The position numbers were made by a program, and so were the translations under genes. 64,000 nucleotides of DNA, from contig NC_088933.1 in NCBI RefSeq assembly GCF_038396675.1, positions 40,598,501 through 40,662,500 of the forward strand, read 5' to 3'. Of the stretch, positions 24,852 to 35,662 are shown one piece after another; position 1 is the first letter of the stretch, and the number at the start of each line of letters is the position of its first letter. The DNA is from Hydra vulgaris (taxonomy: Eukaryota > Cnidaria > Hydrozoa > Anthoathecata > Hydridae). The notes under the pieces were generated by a model. That model was given only the letters and a program-made list of their open reading frames with translations, had not been told where the DNA came from and searched no databases.

Positions 24852-25142
24852 TTACAATATTTTTAAAATGCAATCATTTGTTTCATTGTTTTCGTTAAGA
24901 TTTGTTTCATTGTTTTCGTTATAATTTGTTTCATTGTTTTTGGATAAAAGAAACTCAAGGTTTAAAGGCAACCCTTTGCTTGCATTTTTCCTTTCCTTAA
25001 CATTGTTGTTAGAAGTATATCCGCTAACATGACGTTTTCTTCTCCTTATTTCGCCATCAGGATATTCCGCCAAAAATGACTCCATTGCGTGTGCATATTC
25101 TTCATTTGAGAGCACTTTATCATAATTTCTTAATTGCAGCAA
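24852..25142 (-). pseudogene. Hypothetical protein fragment, repetitive C-terminus
   Basis: 97 codons. The N-terminal part (AMESFLAEYPDGEIRRRKRH) looks like real coding sequence. The C-terminus is a NNETNxNE tandem repeat. Not recognised. It may be the end of a decayed element gene. A short acidic minus-strand block (24555-24504, SDDLSSSSEEESDFEY then stop) nearby could be another such tail. Confidence 0.35.
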
Positions 25143-25739
25143 TCTTTGATAGTTTCATCGCATAACTTTTTTCAGTCTTTACTTAAACTTCTAGCCAAAA
25201 ATGAAAAAACACGATCACTCTATGAAACAAATATATAAGCTTTAATGTATTTTTTTGCATGTATTAAGTTACTGGCAAGAAGTAATACTTAAGATCTCCG
25301 CATTTGAAATAGGTATTACATTGCATATCTCTATAATATGCAGAAAATTCTTTATATTTATCTTTTCCACTAGTTGGAACACGCATACCCAACACTTGTT
25401 GGGTGTGCATGAGTTTAGAAAACGATATATATGCAAAAAAGCAATTTTTATTTCCAAGGCTAAATAAAAAAATTGTTGAAAAATACTTGGCTAGTTATCC
25501 AATCAAAATGAAAAGCAATAAATAAAAAAGATCAGAACCTTAACAAAGTTCATATACCTTTTTTTTGAAGTTGTTTTCATTCAAAATTTATATACCTTTT
25601 TCAAACTAGTTCCGCGCATTGCTTATCTGGAAAGGTTGTCAGTTTATTACTAACATCTTTATCTTTGAAATTTTTGTTTTGAAACATTTTTTTGTTTTGA
25701 AATGCAACGATTTTTTCAGAAAATTTAAGATAAGGAGGG

Positions 25740-26960
25740 ATTTCGTTATTTAATGTAGATAAAAAGATCTTCTGGTTTGAATGCTAAAACGCTATTTTCT
25801 TCAACTAAGTCACATATTTTTTGAACACATCTTAGTCGTGTCTCAATAACTGTAACTGTGTCTGGTATTAGCAAAGACATTTTCTCAAATATAAGAGATA
25901 ACGAAACAGTATAACTCAAGATATCCTTTGTAGTTGCATTGTATGGATTTTCTACTTGCCCGTTAGCAAACATCAATAAAGCAGGAAGGTTCCGCAAATG
26001 AGTGTCAATATAGGTATTACCTGATGACTAATCCATCTTGTTCCATCTGGGCGTTTGTATCTAAGTGATTTGCATTCAGTAAAATCTGCGTAGCGTTTGA
26101 ACAGTCCACTTGAAAGTGGCTTTTTTAAACAGTATATATTCTGATTGATTGTGTGCATCTTTTTCAAGTTTCAAGCGACTAAACGCTTCTTTCAAAGTAA
26201 TTTCTAATTCGTGCGACAAACACCAAATAAATAATAGGTGTTGACCAACTTCTTGCGTCCCTATTTTTAACAAAGCTTTTATTGATAGCAGCCCCATCCG
26301 CACCGATGCCAATTAAATGATGATTTCTCTGAAAAGAAAACTGAAAACTGTGAAATGCTTTTTTCATATCATCGTGAAGGCCTTTAGTATCTGTGTCAAC
26401 TGGGTCTTGCAACAAAAGTACATCAAATTTTGGCATGCCGTTTTGACAAGTTTTTATCAGGTGTAACCTTTTTTATAGCATGTTTTTGAAGATGAAGATC
26501 CGTCACATAAAATACTAATATACGATTTAAGTTTTTTAATTATTCGATGACATTTTTATGTAATAGAGATTTTGTCAAAAACACAGCCATTTCTCCACAG
26601 TTTTTATCACTTAAATAAGCGTTCCTTGTATCTACATCGTGATTATTTTTTTCAAACTTCCCAATTTGGTTATACATTTGAAATGACAGATTTTTTCTCA
26701 CAACAAAGTGTGCTGAAACTTTTTTAACAGTTGCTTTCTCTAATTATTGTTTAACTGTCGCAAATGGACTAAAATATTCTCCTCAGTAGATACTTTAAAA
26801 GCATTTGCTTTCAGTCATATAAATAGCTTTAGTTGATTTTTGATTCACTCGTTCTTTTAAAATACGGACAGCTTCAAGGTGATATTTAGCATTTGCTATA
26901 TGATCTTCGGCATTATTTTTCTTTATTGCAAACGAACCTTTAATCTAATTAGATACAACA
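25740..26960 (-). pseudogene. hAT transposase remnant (ZNF862/C17orf113-like)
   Basis: Blocks in order on the minus strand: FQMYNQIGKFEKN near 26690, FDVLLLQDPVDTDTKGLHDD (26436), HLIGIGADGAAINKS with the core Asp, FIWCLSHELEITLKEAF (26250), KRPDGTRWISHQ (26060) and a C-terminal helical region (25997-25746). GxGADGAxxN, WCxxHxLE and GTRWxxH are the family hallmarks. Frame changes at each block. No dimerisation domain or TIRs found, so it is an old truncated copy. Confidence 0.75.
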
Positions 26961-26969
26961 TTTTTATAA

Positions 26970-29900
26970 CTCCCTTAAATTTTATTAGTGTGGCTATTCT
27001 GCTATCATCGTCAAAGTAATACTCTTTGCATACTTTGCAAAATATTGCATAAACATCTCTGTTTTCATCTTCCTTAATTCCGATACTCTGCTCAAGTTAT
27101 TACTAGAATTTGACCGAAGATTGTATTTTTGTGAAAAAGCCGATGTAAAAATATCAGTAAATACTTTTGGCAGCAATTTATTCTTATATTTATACAAAAA
27201 TATTATTGTTTGAAGCGAATTAAGTTTTGATATATCTAGGACATTCATGCATTTCATTTCAATTTTCTAATTTCTCTAAACAGTTAATTGCTTTACATAT
27301 CTGGTTTTGTAAGGTCTGTAATCTTATTAACTTAGTTATGTGTGTGTTAGCCCAAATAATGTTAGTGTAGGAGAGATGTCAATGAAAAAGACTTAAGTAA
27401 AGCATTTTAAGCAATTTATAATCAAGACAGTCTCCAGAATTATTTAATGCAGAATATATTTTTGTTTCAATGAGACTAATATGTTTTCTCTATGATAGGT
27501 TCTAATCCAATAATACTCGCAAAAACCTCGTATGGTTTACTCTAATTATTTCTTTTAATTGATTGACTGTTTTAGCAACTTTAACGGAAGATTAGTTGAT
27601 TGTCTAATTTGATGGAGAGTAAAACTTGTTTTTGCATAATTTAATGATTATTTAAAAGCTATAAACCATTGGTTAAAGCTTTACTAGTTCAGCGTTCATT
27701 GTTTCGAACAATATTTTTACATTGGAGTTGTTGTAGAATAAATTTGTATTTCTGCATACATAATTGACAGTATTTTATGAGAAGCTTTATTCATATCATT
27801 ATTATATACTAAAAATAATAAAGGTCTCAAGATTGATCCCTGTGGGACTCCGCAAACATTATCAAGAGCTCCTGACTCCAGGACACAGACTACTTGCTAT
27901 TAAAAACATAACTTTTAATCCACTTATATATTAGGCCTGTAATCCCATAATGTTTAACTTTGAAAGTAAAAATCCGTGATCAACAGTATCTAATAAATTT
28001 GAGAGATCGATAAATACTCCAAGCACTTGTTCCCCTTTATCAAAGGATATAGATATTTTATTGGCATGTTCTATAATAGCATGTTTTGTAGAGCAGTATT
28101 TCTGAAATCCAAATTGATTTTTGAATAAAAGCGTATTAAATGTCATGTAGTCATAAATTCTATTAAAAAATTACCCTTTCAAATATTTTTGAAAGGACAG
28201 GGACTAGAACAATCACCCTTTTTTAAAACTGGATGAGTTTTGGCTGATTTAATTTATCAAGAAATATACTATTCTTCAAAGAAATTACTATTAAATAAAA
28301 TAATGGTTTACTTATACTATCCATAACATAGATAGTTACATTACTGGTAATGTCGTCATATCAACATGACTTGCTACGCTTTAGTTCAAATAGTGCCCTT
28401 TTAAATTTGTCATTTATTTTTTTATTAGATATGCTAGTCGCGGGTTTCTGTCCCTAGCATTCATTAAACACTTTAGTTGGTTAAACAATGTTAAATGCAA
28501 GATAGGCACCTACATTAACAAAATATTTGTTATATTATTTACATACATAATTTTTTCACTTGTTATAGTTTTATTGTTAATAATTACTTTTTTTAGAAAG
28601 CAAGAGAGCCGCTTTCTCTCATCCAGTTACTTCATTTGTATTAGACCAAGTTTTCTTGATATCTAATTTATTATTGTCCAGCTGGTTAGAATAGTACTTA
28701 ATTTTGGCTTGTTTCAAGTTATTTCGTAAAAACCTTTTATATTTTTTGTACGCATTTCGTCACTTTCTTTTTTAGATTTTAGAAACATATATAAAGTCCC
28801 TGTTTTCTTTTTGATGATTTTATCAAATTATTTATCCTTTATAAGTTTATAAGTTGTTTGTTTTTTGTTTAAGTGGTTAACTTTGGGCAGACATTGTCAT
28901 AAACATTTTGAAAAATATTCGAAAAATTGTCAAACGCGCTATTAGAGTCTGCAGAAGAATAGACGCTTTCCCATAGCTCTTGATACAGCTTTTTTTTTAG
29001 TTTAATTAGACTTTTAAAACAAAGATTTCTTTTAGTTACAAATATTTTTTTTATTGCCTTTATCAGACAAAACTCTGTGCGCAATATCATAGATTGGAAA
29101 ATAGTTAGAGGAATCTGTAATAAAATTACAAAATTATATAAAAAATTATAAGTACAAAATTAGTAATAATACAGACGTAGTAGTTTTTGTAATACGCTTA
29201 GGCTTAAAAATAGTAATGCTAAATTGTTTAATGTAAATGTTTAATGCTAAATTCAAATAAAAAGTTTAGTTTTTTGTGTTTACAAACTTTTCGTAACAGA
29301 TTGCATCCATGTTTAAATCTTCGACGAAGAAAATGTGCTTATTCTGAATACTCATTTGTGATATAATGGTTCCTAGGCAATTATAAAAGTTAATTTGCTT
29401 ACCGCGAGGAGATTAAAAAAAGCTTACCAGTTTGATTTAGAATTTCAATACACAAAGTTTCGATATGTTTGTTTGCTTTACAAAAAGTATTTTTTTTGCT
29501 TTTAAGACAAACTTGTCCAGAAAATAGATTGCAACGCCGCCTCCCATACTTCAAACATGTGGTTGACTTATTATTTTATACGACGAAAAATTGTACAATG
29601 AATTTTCTGATAAAGGCAGTTTTGCATATTTCCAAGTTAATGAGATAATGTAATATCAAATAGATAGTTTATAGAGTAATAAAAGTCTTTAAAAGCTTCA
29701 AAGTTGTTATTCATTGATTTTATGTTGGTACTTAAGATACTTTACTCTTTATTGTTTTTTTCTTTATTAAACTCGTCAGTTTTATAGTATGAGTTGTCGA
29801 GACTTTTTATTTCAGCCAAAAAACTATATTCGTTTTTGTTAGTTCTCAAAGAGGTAAAAATTGGAGAGGTTAAGTTTTCAATATTATTTGTCACATTATT

Positions 29901-30380
29901 CTTGTTGGTTGAAGCCACTTTTTTATTAGATCGTTTAAAAATTTTTAATTAGAGACAATATAATATAATAAAATATCAAAACGATACAAACAAATTTATT
30001 TTTACTTATGTTTATTTGTCCTTGCATTGCTCTTACGCAAGCATACGTTATGCATTGCTTATACGTATATGCATTGCATTATTTCTTTTACGGCCGGGCG
30101 GTTGTTGACTACTTTCGCATATTTTCCTTGACTTCGATGCATTTTTGCTTGTGCAAATAATTACGAAGTTTATTTTCGTCAATTTTTATGTCAACTTTGC
30201 TTATCTTTGCCTAAAATTTTGGCCACGTTTAAGGCCTTCAACATCTTTTTCTAAGCTGTCAATTTTTTCTCGGAAGCTTATGTAAGTTTCTTTAAAGCAC
30301 TTGAAAATTGTGTCAGATTAAATTGACATCAATTCCTTTAGCATTCCGATAGTAACAAGCCTTTCATTCTTCATAACAAC
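26970..30380 (-). mobile_element. LINE family B copy 2, heavily decayed
   Basis: Minus-strand order: ORF1 coiled-coil remnant at 30370-30000 (EKIDSLEKDVEGLKRG), endonuclease remnants at 29800-29290, linker at 29090-28869, RT at 28146-27780 (NQFGFQKYCSTKHAII, VFIDLSNLLDTVDH, CGVPQGSILRPLLFLVYNND), C-terminus at 27257-26994 (KYNLRSNSSNNLSRV). Domain order matches the more intact copy at 58716-63110. Its 5' end meets a (TA)n array. Confidence 0.75.
27780..28146 (-). pseudogene. LINE B copy 2 reverse transcriptase core
   Basis: The finger/palm motifs FIDLSN and CGVPQGS are present. The expected ADD box near 27775 reads MYAEIQ, so neither catalytic Asp is visible there. Multiple frameshifts. Confidence 0.65.
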
Positions 30381-30410
30381 GATCAAATAAAAAAGTCTAA
30401 TATATAAAAA

Positions 30411-30412
30411 TG

Positions 30413-30506
<94 letters not shown>
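30411..30506. repeat. (TA)n microsatellite
   Basis: About 90 bp of TA. The Tc1-type element starts inside it, using TA as target. Confidence 0.95.
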
Positions 30507-30509
<3 letters not shown>

Positions 30510-32123
30510 TACGCGACAAAAGTGTTAACATGTTTTTGAAAAATATTCTTTTTTAAAATAAATGATTGAAATACATGTTTATATATCAATATATATATAC
30601 CAAAATAAAGGTAATTCATTGTAGTTTCATATTTTGAGCCTGAATTTAAATGAATGAGAAGTGTTTCTAGCGAATTATTTATTGAAACAAAATGTCAGAT
30701 GTAAACAGTTTTGTCGCGATTTATGCTATTATTAATTTTAATGCGAAATGATTACTTTGTGTAGCCTCCACGACTTCTAATGACTGCAATTCTCGCAGGC
30801 ATGCTACCAATCAACTTCTTGCATTCTTCAACAGTTATCGAACTCCAAACATACTCAACTTGTTCCCATAATTCTTGTCGACTGGCTGCTCTTGTTTCAT
30901 AATTATAAACTCGATTCTTCACAATAGACCAAAGATTCTTGATTGGGTTAAGATTGGGACTTTGCGCAGGCCACTCTAGAATCTTAAATTTCTTCGAATT
31001 TAGGAATTCTAATGTGATTTTTGCCTTGTGCTTTGGATCATTGTCTTGCATAAAAAGTGTCGAACGAATTTGCTTTCGCCATCCTCGTAAACTAGGCAAA
31101 TAGCCATTGTTTAAAATGTCTATATAATGTTTCGCGTCCATTATTCCATCAATTTTTACGATTTTACCAACACCAGACGAAGAGAAACATCCCCAAAACA
31201 ACAACTTTCCGCCGCCATATTTTACTGTTGGAATAACGTCACGATCAGAATTTTCTTCTCCAGCTTTTTTCCATACATATAAAATGTCATCAGATCCAAT
31301 CAAGTTAATCTTGCTTTCGTCTGTCCAAATCACCTTACTCCACTCAGCAAAAGTCCAGTTGTCATACTTCTTTGCAAATTCCAATCGTTGTTTACGATGT
31401 TTCGGTGTTAGTAGTGATTTCTTGATCTTCTTTTTTGCCTTGAATCAAATTCTCTTGAGTTCTCTCTGCACTGTTCGAGTTCTTACCACTGTACCTTGAG
31501 CATTATTTAATTGTTTCTTTACATCGTGTGCTGATTTTGCTTTATTTGTCATGATTAATCTAGAAATTGTTCTCTGATCTCGAGTAGTGAAAATTTTCTT
31601 GCGTCCATTTTTGTTGCATTTTTCCTCTTTATCGTTTCGCTTCTTAATTTTATAGACTAAACAATAAGATATATTAAGTTCTCGTCCTATCTCACGAAGA
31701 GACAATCCTGATTTAAGCTTCTGAACAGCTAAATTTTCAATTTCTTTCGACACTTTCTTCATTCTTTCAATTATAATTTTTCTGTTGTTTACATTACGAA
31801 TTTTAAGTTTAAATAAACCGTTTATTACTAATTGAGATACGTTTTATTTAAACAAATTAAAAATACAGCCACAAAGTAATCATTTCGCATTAAAATTAAT
31901 AATAGCATAAATCGCGACAAAACTGTTTACATCTGACATTTTGTTTCAATAAATAATTTGCTATAAACACTTCTCATTCATTTAAATTCAGGCTCAAAAC
32001 ATGAAACTACAATGAGTTACCTTTATTTTGGTATATATATTGATATATAAACATGTACTTCAATCATTTATTTTAAAAAAGAATATTTTTCAAAAAACAT
32101 GTAAACACTTTTGTCGCATACTG
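30507..32123 (-). mobile_element. Tc1-type transposon with ~250-bp inverted repeats
   Basis: Ends CAGTACGCGACAAAAGTG and CACTTTTGTCGCATACTG, flanked by TA on both sides. The inverted repeats extend inward to about 30757 and from about 31871, unusually long. Length 1,617 bp. One transposase gene; its stop codon lies inside the left repeat. The arms are very similar, so the insertion is fairly young. Confidence 0.95.
30752..31762 (-). pseudogene. Tc1-type transposase, one stop and a mutated DDE Glu
   Basis: 336 codons from ATG at 31762, one frame throughout, broken by a single TGA at 31445-31447 (ELKRI-stop-FKAKKK; Gly expected). N-terminal HTH: KLKSGLSLREIGRELNIS and AKSAHDVKKQL. Catalytic D1 in VIWTDESKINL, D2 in LFMQDNDPKHKA. 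The third residue, 34 residues on, reads NPIKNLW instead of NPIENLW: codon AAG gives Lys for the metal-binding Glu. Relatives cut and paste at TA. This copy would be inactive even with the stop suppressed. Confidence 0.92.
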
Positions 32124-32130
32124 TATATAT

Positions 32131-33130
32131 TAGGGTGAGTCATTTAAAAAAAAATTGATTTTATGTATAAAAAAATGTTAGGATTTTATACATAAATAAG
32201 AAACATAACCTTAAGTTTTGTTGAACTTTAGCGCTAGCTAAATTTTGTTGAATTTTTAATTTTACTCTTTCAGGCTCTTTTACAAACTACTTGGTGCGCA
32301 CCTACAGAAAAATAGTTTGCTGTTTTGAATTTTCTGATTTTTTTTTGCCTCGTTGAACAGTTTTAGTTTTAATTATTTTAAGTATTCTATTTATTGCGAT
32401 GTAAAGAAAAAATTTGAAAAATTCTGCTCATCTGTGTAAAATATGTAACAATATCCTTATAAAAACCCTTTCATTTTGTTACAAAAACATTTTAGGGCTT
32501 CTTACACTTGGAGCGGTTTGGCGCTCTATTGTTAGATAGCCCTGTAATTTTTGCAATCCTTATAATAAGAGCTTTCTCATAAAATGAATTCACTTTAGGC
32601 GCATATTTTTGTCTATAAAAATAATTTTATGGCATGTTTTGTTATGGCAACTAATAGTATTAAAAAAAAACTCTACTATTTTATTAAAACAATCTATAAT
32701 CTACTGAATAATAAATGAATATTAATTCTACTGAATATTAAATATATTATTTAAGTATTGTTTATTGCATTATTTAAGCATAGTTTAGAAGTTCCATCAT
32801 GTCTTTCTCTCTCCTATTAGCAGACATCAACTTTTTGCTAAAGAATTTGGCTCGTATGTATGCTTCTCTTCTTTTTGATGTGTGGGCATGTCCTGCAGCT
32901 TCTGTAACTAGCTGTATACAACTAATTGTGTATGTGAACTCCGTTAGCGAACAATCATGGTGTTGTTAATTAAATCTTTAATATCCGAAAATCTAAAAAT
33001 GCATGTCAAAGATGGTTCTGCTATATTATTGCTCCAGTCTATTAAACTAAAAAGAATTTTGGCATTAATGTAAGTATCAGAGGTTCTCCGATGTCTATGT
33101 CCATAAGCACTGCTGTCAAGCTAAGCTTTT
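32131..33130 (-). mobile_element. Third TAGGGTG-ended element, partial
   Basis: Left end TAGGGTGAGTCATTT at 32131, 7 bp after the Tc1 element's TA. At 32965-32785 the minus strand encodes an uninterrupted stretch (SLTEFTYTISCIQLVTEAAG, KRREAYIRAKFFSKKL) that looks like a protein C-terminus. Upstream codons are broken. No right TIR found. Protein family not identified. Confidence 0.45.
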
Positions 33131-34098
33131 ATGTTTCAAAAAATATATCCTAATAGGTCCGAAATAAGTTTCTTCCACTTAAAGTTTATTTTTTAAACAA
33201 AAAATTGAATTAATATATACAAAAATAGCACTAAGAGTACAATTAAGGAAATTAGATCCTTAATTGTACTATTGTAATCCAATATTGTATCACCTTTTTG
33301 ATTTCAAATACTTTACAACTTCGCAAATATTTTATGATTTAAGATTTAAAGGATTAAACAAACTGATAAAAATGAATCGTTTTTGTTAAATCAGCAATTG
33401 AATATATTCTGATATAACATAGCATAACACCTAACTGCCCATAATCTAATGAAATGAAGTTTTTTATTTAATTAACTCTATGCAACTTGAATTGTTTTTC
33501 TTCTGGAAAATGCCAAAAGCAGATATCACCAAATATGGTACAATTTTTATTTAAATTGTATGCTTACCAGTAGACTAACTAGGATTAGAATAGAGGAGGA
33601 AAGCAGGTATTAAAGGTATTTAAACTAAATAATGTAAAACAATACATACTATATCTGTTTTAAAAAACAGTTATACTAAATAATGTAAAATAAAATACAT
33701 AAAAAATTTATTTTTGGCAAAAGTTGCAGGTATTGTTTCTGTTTTTGATTAATAACTGCACAGTCAACATGACAGCTGTCTTGACAAGCAAGACATTTTA
33801 TCATATTCTTTTCTATATTTTCTTCACAAAGGTAACAAAACCAGCTTTCACTTTAAAGAGATGTATTTGCATGCTTGAACCTTTTTACACTATTCCTGTC
33901 CTGTTCTATCTTTTTATTTGATATTGGTAAAACTGAGCTAGAGAGTGCATCTTTATAAGGACTACATGTCAATACAAGAATAGTCCTGTTTTTTTTCTCT
34001 TTTTTTTTAAGTGGTGATGTTCGCATTAGAAGTATGAATACTTCTTTAATTAGAATCTAAAAATTAAACAAATATTCTAACATAAAAAAAAGTTGGAA
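33131..34098. other. AT-rich stretch, no gene seen
   Basis: It contains a hairpin at 33236-33270 (arms AGTACAATTAAGGA and TCCTTAATTGTACT, loop 7). A 65-codon plus ORF at 33724 shows no family feature. The last 7 bases (GTTGGAA) are the target duplication of the P-like element. Confidence 0.5.
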
Positions 34099-34243
34099 CA
34101 TAGTCATAATAACACTGGCCAGTTGGGCCGTTTTCGCAAGATTCCTTTGTTTTTTAACAATAAAAAATTAAAATTTGAACTGATGTTGAAAATAGTTTAT
34201 TTATCGTGCCCAGACTACTAATAAGTGCACGAAAATCTAAAAA

Positions 34244-35438
34244 ATGGCAAACTTTGGAGAGGAACAGTCCATTGATTCTCTTATATTAGATCTAGAATCA
34301 TACGTTTTTTTTGAAAAAAGTAAGTTTCTTAATGACGTTGATGCTTTTCTTACAGAAATTGAGAATGGAAGCGTTTCAAACAACTTTAACTGCCAGCAGT
34401 GTAGGAAAAAATGCAAATCAGAGAAAGAACTCAAACGCCACATAACAGCACATTACTCTAAGATTGACTCTTCAACACTGCAAACAAATGCAACAACAGA
34501 TATTAAGCGTGCGTGTACTGCAGACGAGTTCATAACTTTCATTAAAAAAAAGCATTAAATTTGTGCAAAACGATCTTTGCTACCCTCCATATATCAGAGA
34601 TGAGCTTTCAAAGTACAGTTTCTCTAAAGATGATGCAAAGCATTCATTTGATCTAATAAAGGATGTTATTGAAAATTTTAATTGTGATGCGGAAGTTTTT
34701 TATCCACAACTTTACAAAGTTGCTGGTCAGAAAGGTTTTATGAAAAATCTTACAGATAAAACTTCAACTCTTGTAGGATATGACCTTGCAAATCACATTT
34801 TGGCTCACTTGACTAAGTTTAATAATGCCACCTCAGTTTTAGTTATTGATGATGAAATTAAGTTTACAGATAAAGAAAAAAGTTTAATTGATCATTTGGG
34901 TGGGTATGTATTTAGAACTTTTTATTAAAGGATACGTTATTCAAAAAGTTGGCAAACCAGATTTTGTCAAGAAACATTCTCAATTCTGTTGGCTGGAAAA
35001 ATTGTAGAAAATGATTCTAATTATTTTGATGAGTATAATCATGATACTCATAAAAAATTTACTAGCTAAAAAAATCGAGGCGGTCTTTTGTCTATATCTT
35101 CTGATGCTTTGTCACTGTTTAAAATAGCAGAAATAGCATTCAGAAAATCAACAAAAATTTTAACTAAAACTATTGACTGCAGCAAAATGACTGCAGAGTT
35201 ACTTCAAGATGTTGGGGTTTTATCTCACTTCTCAAAAATTTGCAATGTTTCTTCTACTAAAGTATCTAAAGAAATGTCTCTCAATCTTCTAGACCATCTT
35301 TTAACTCTTTATATTCGTGTTCGCTCATTTTCTTATTCAAAGGACCTTGTAAACTTGCATAAAATCAAGTCTAAGATTAAAAGAACAAAATCATTAAGAA
35401 AAGAAATGAAGAAAGGAACTTTGAACTCCACTGAATAG
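34244..35438 (+). pseudogene. C2H2 zinc-finger accessory gene of the P-like element
   Basis: Starts at ATG 34244, near the left TIR. Residues 49-69 form one C2H2 finger (CQQC, then HITAH). The rest is predicted helical with no known domain: YPPYIRDELSKYSF, DAEVFYPQLYKVAGQKGF, KNRGGLLSISSDALSLF, LLDHLLTLYIRVRSFSYSKD and a basic tail (KSKIKRTKSLRKEMKKG). I have seen this order in multi-copy cnidarian proteins. Lesions: a frameshift in the A-run at 34542-34550 and in-frame TAA at about 34926 and 35068. About 398 codons if read through. The role is unknown; DNA or transposase binding is a guess from the finger. Confidence 0.75.
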
Positions 35439-35457
35439 TTTAGATAAAAAATAGACA

Positions 35458-35662
35458 TTAAAAAAGGTTATTTTCATAGCCACAAATGTCATTAAAAACA
35501 TATTCTTGCATAAGAACTATATTGCAGCATGATGGAGAAATGCAATGATTAGTAAAGTGAAAACCAAATGAAATTAAGTAAGTTTTTATAACACACACAC
35601 ACAATTATTTTATACGAATAATGCTTTTATAAGGTTTGTGGCTATGAAAATAGCCGTTTTTA
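35458..35662. repeat. Inverted repeat joining the two convergent 3' ends
   Basis: 35458-35515 is an imperfect inverted copy of 35603-35662. Both share TATTTTCATAGCCACAAA in opposite orientation. The right copy is the last transposase codons plus trailer; the left is the trailer of the zinc-finger gene. Confidence 0.85.

Noticed and set aside
25380..25415. Hairpin ACCCAACA / TGTTGGGT as a terminator
   Set aside because: Short, imperfect and without a transcription unit; no reason to call a regulatory site.
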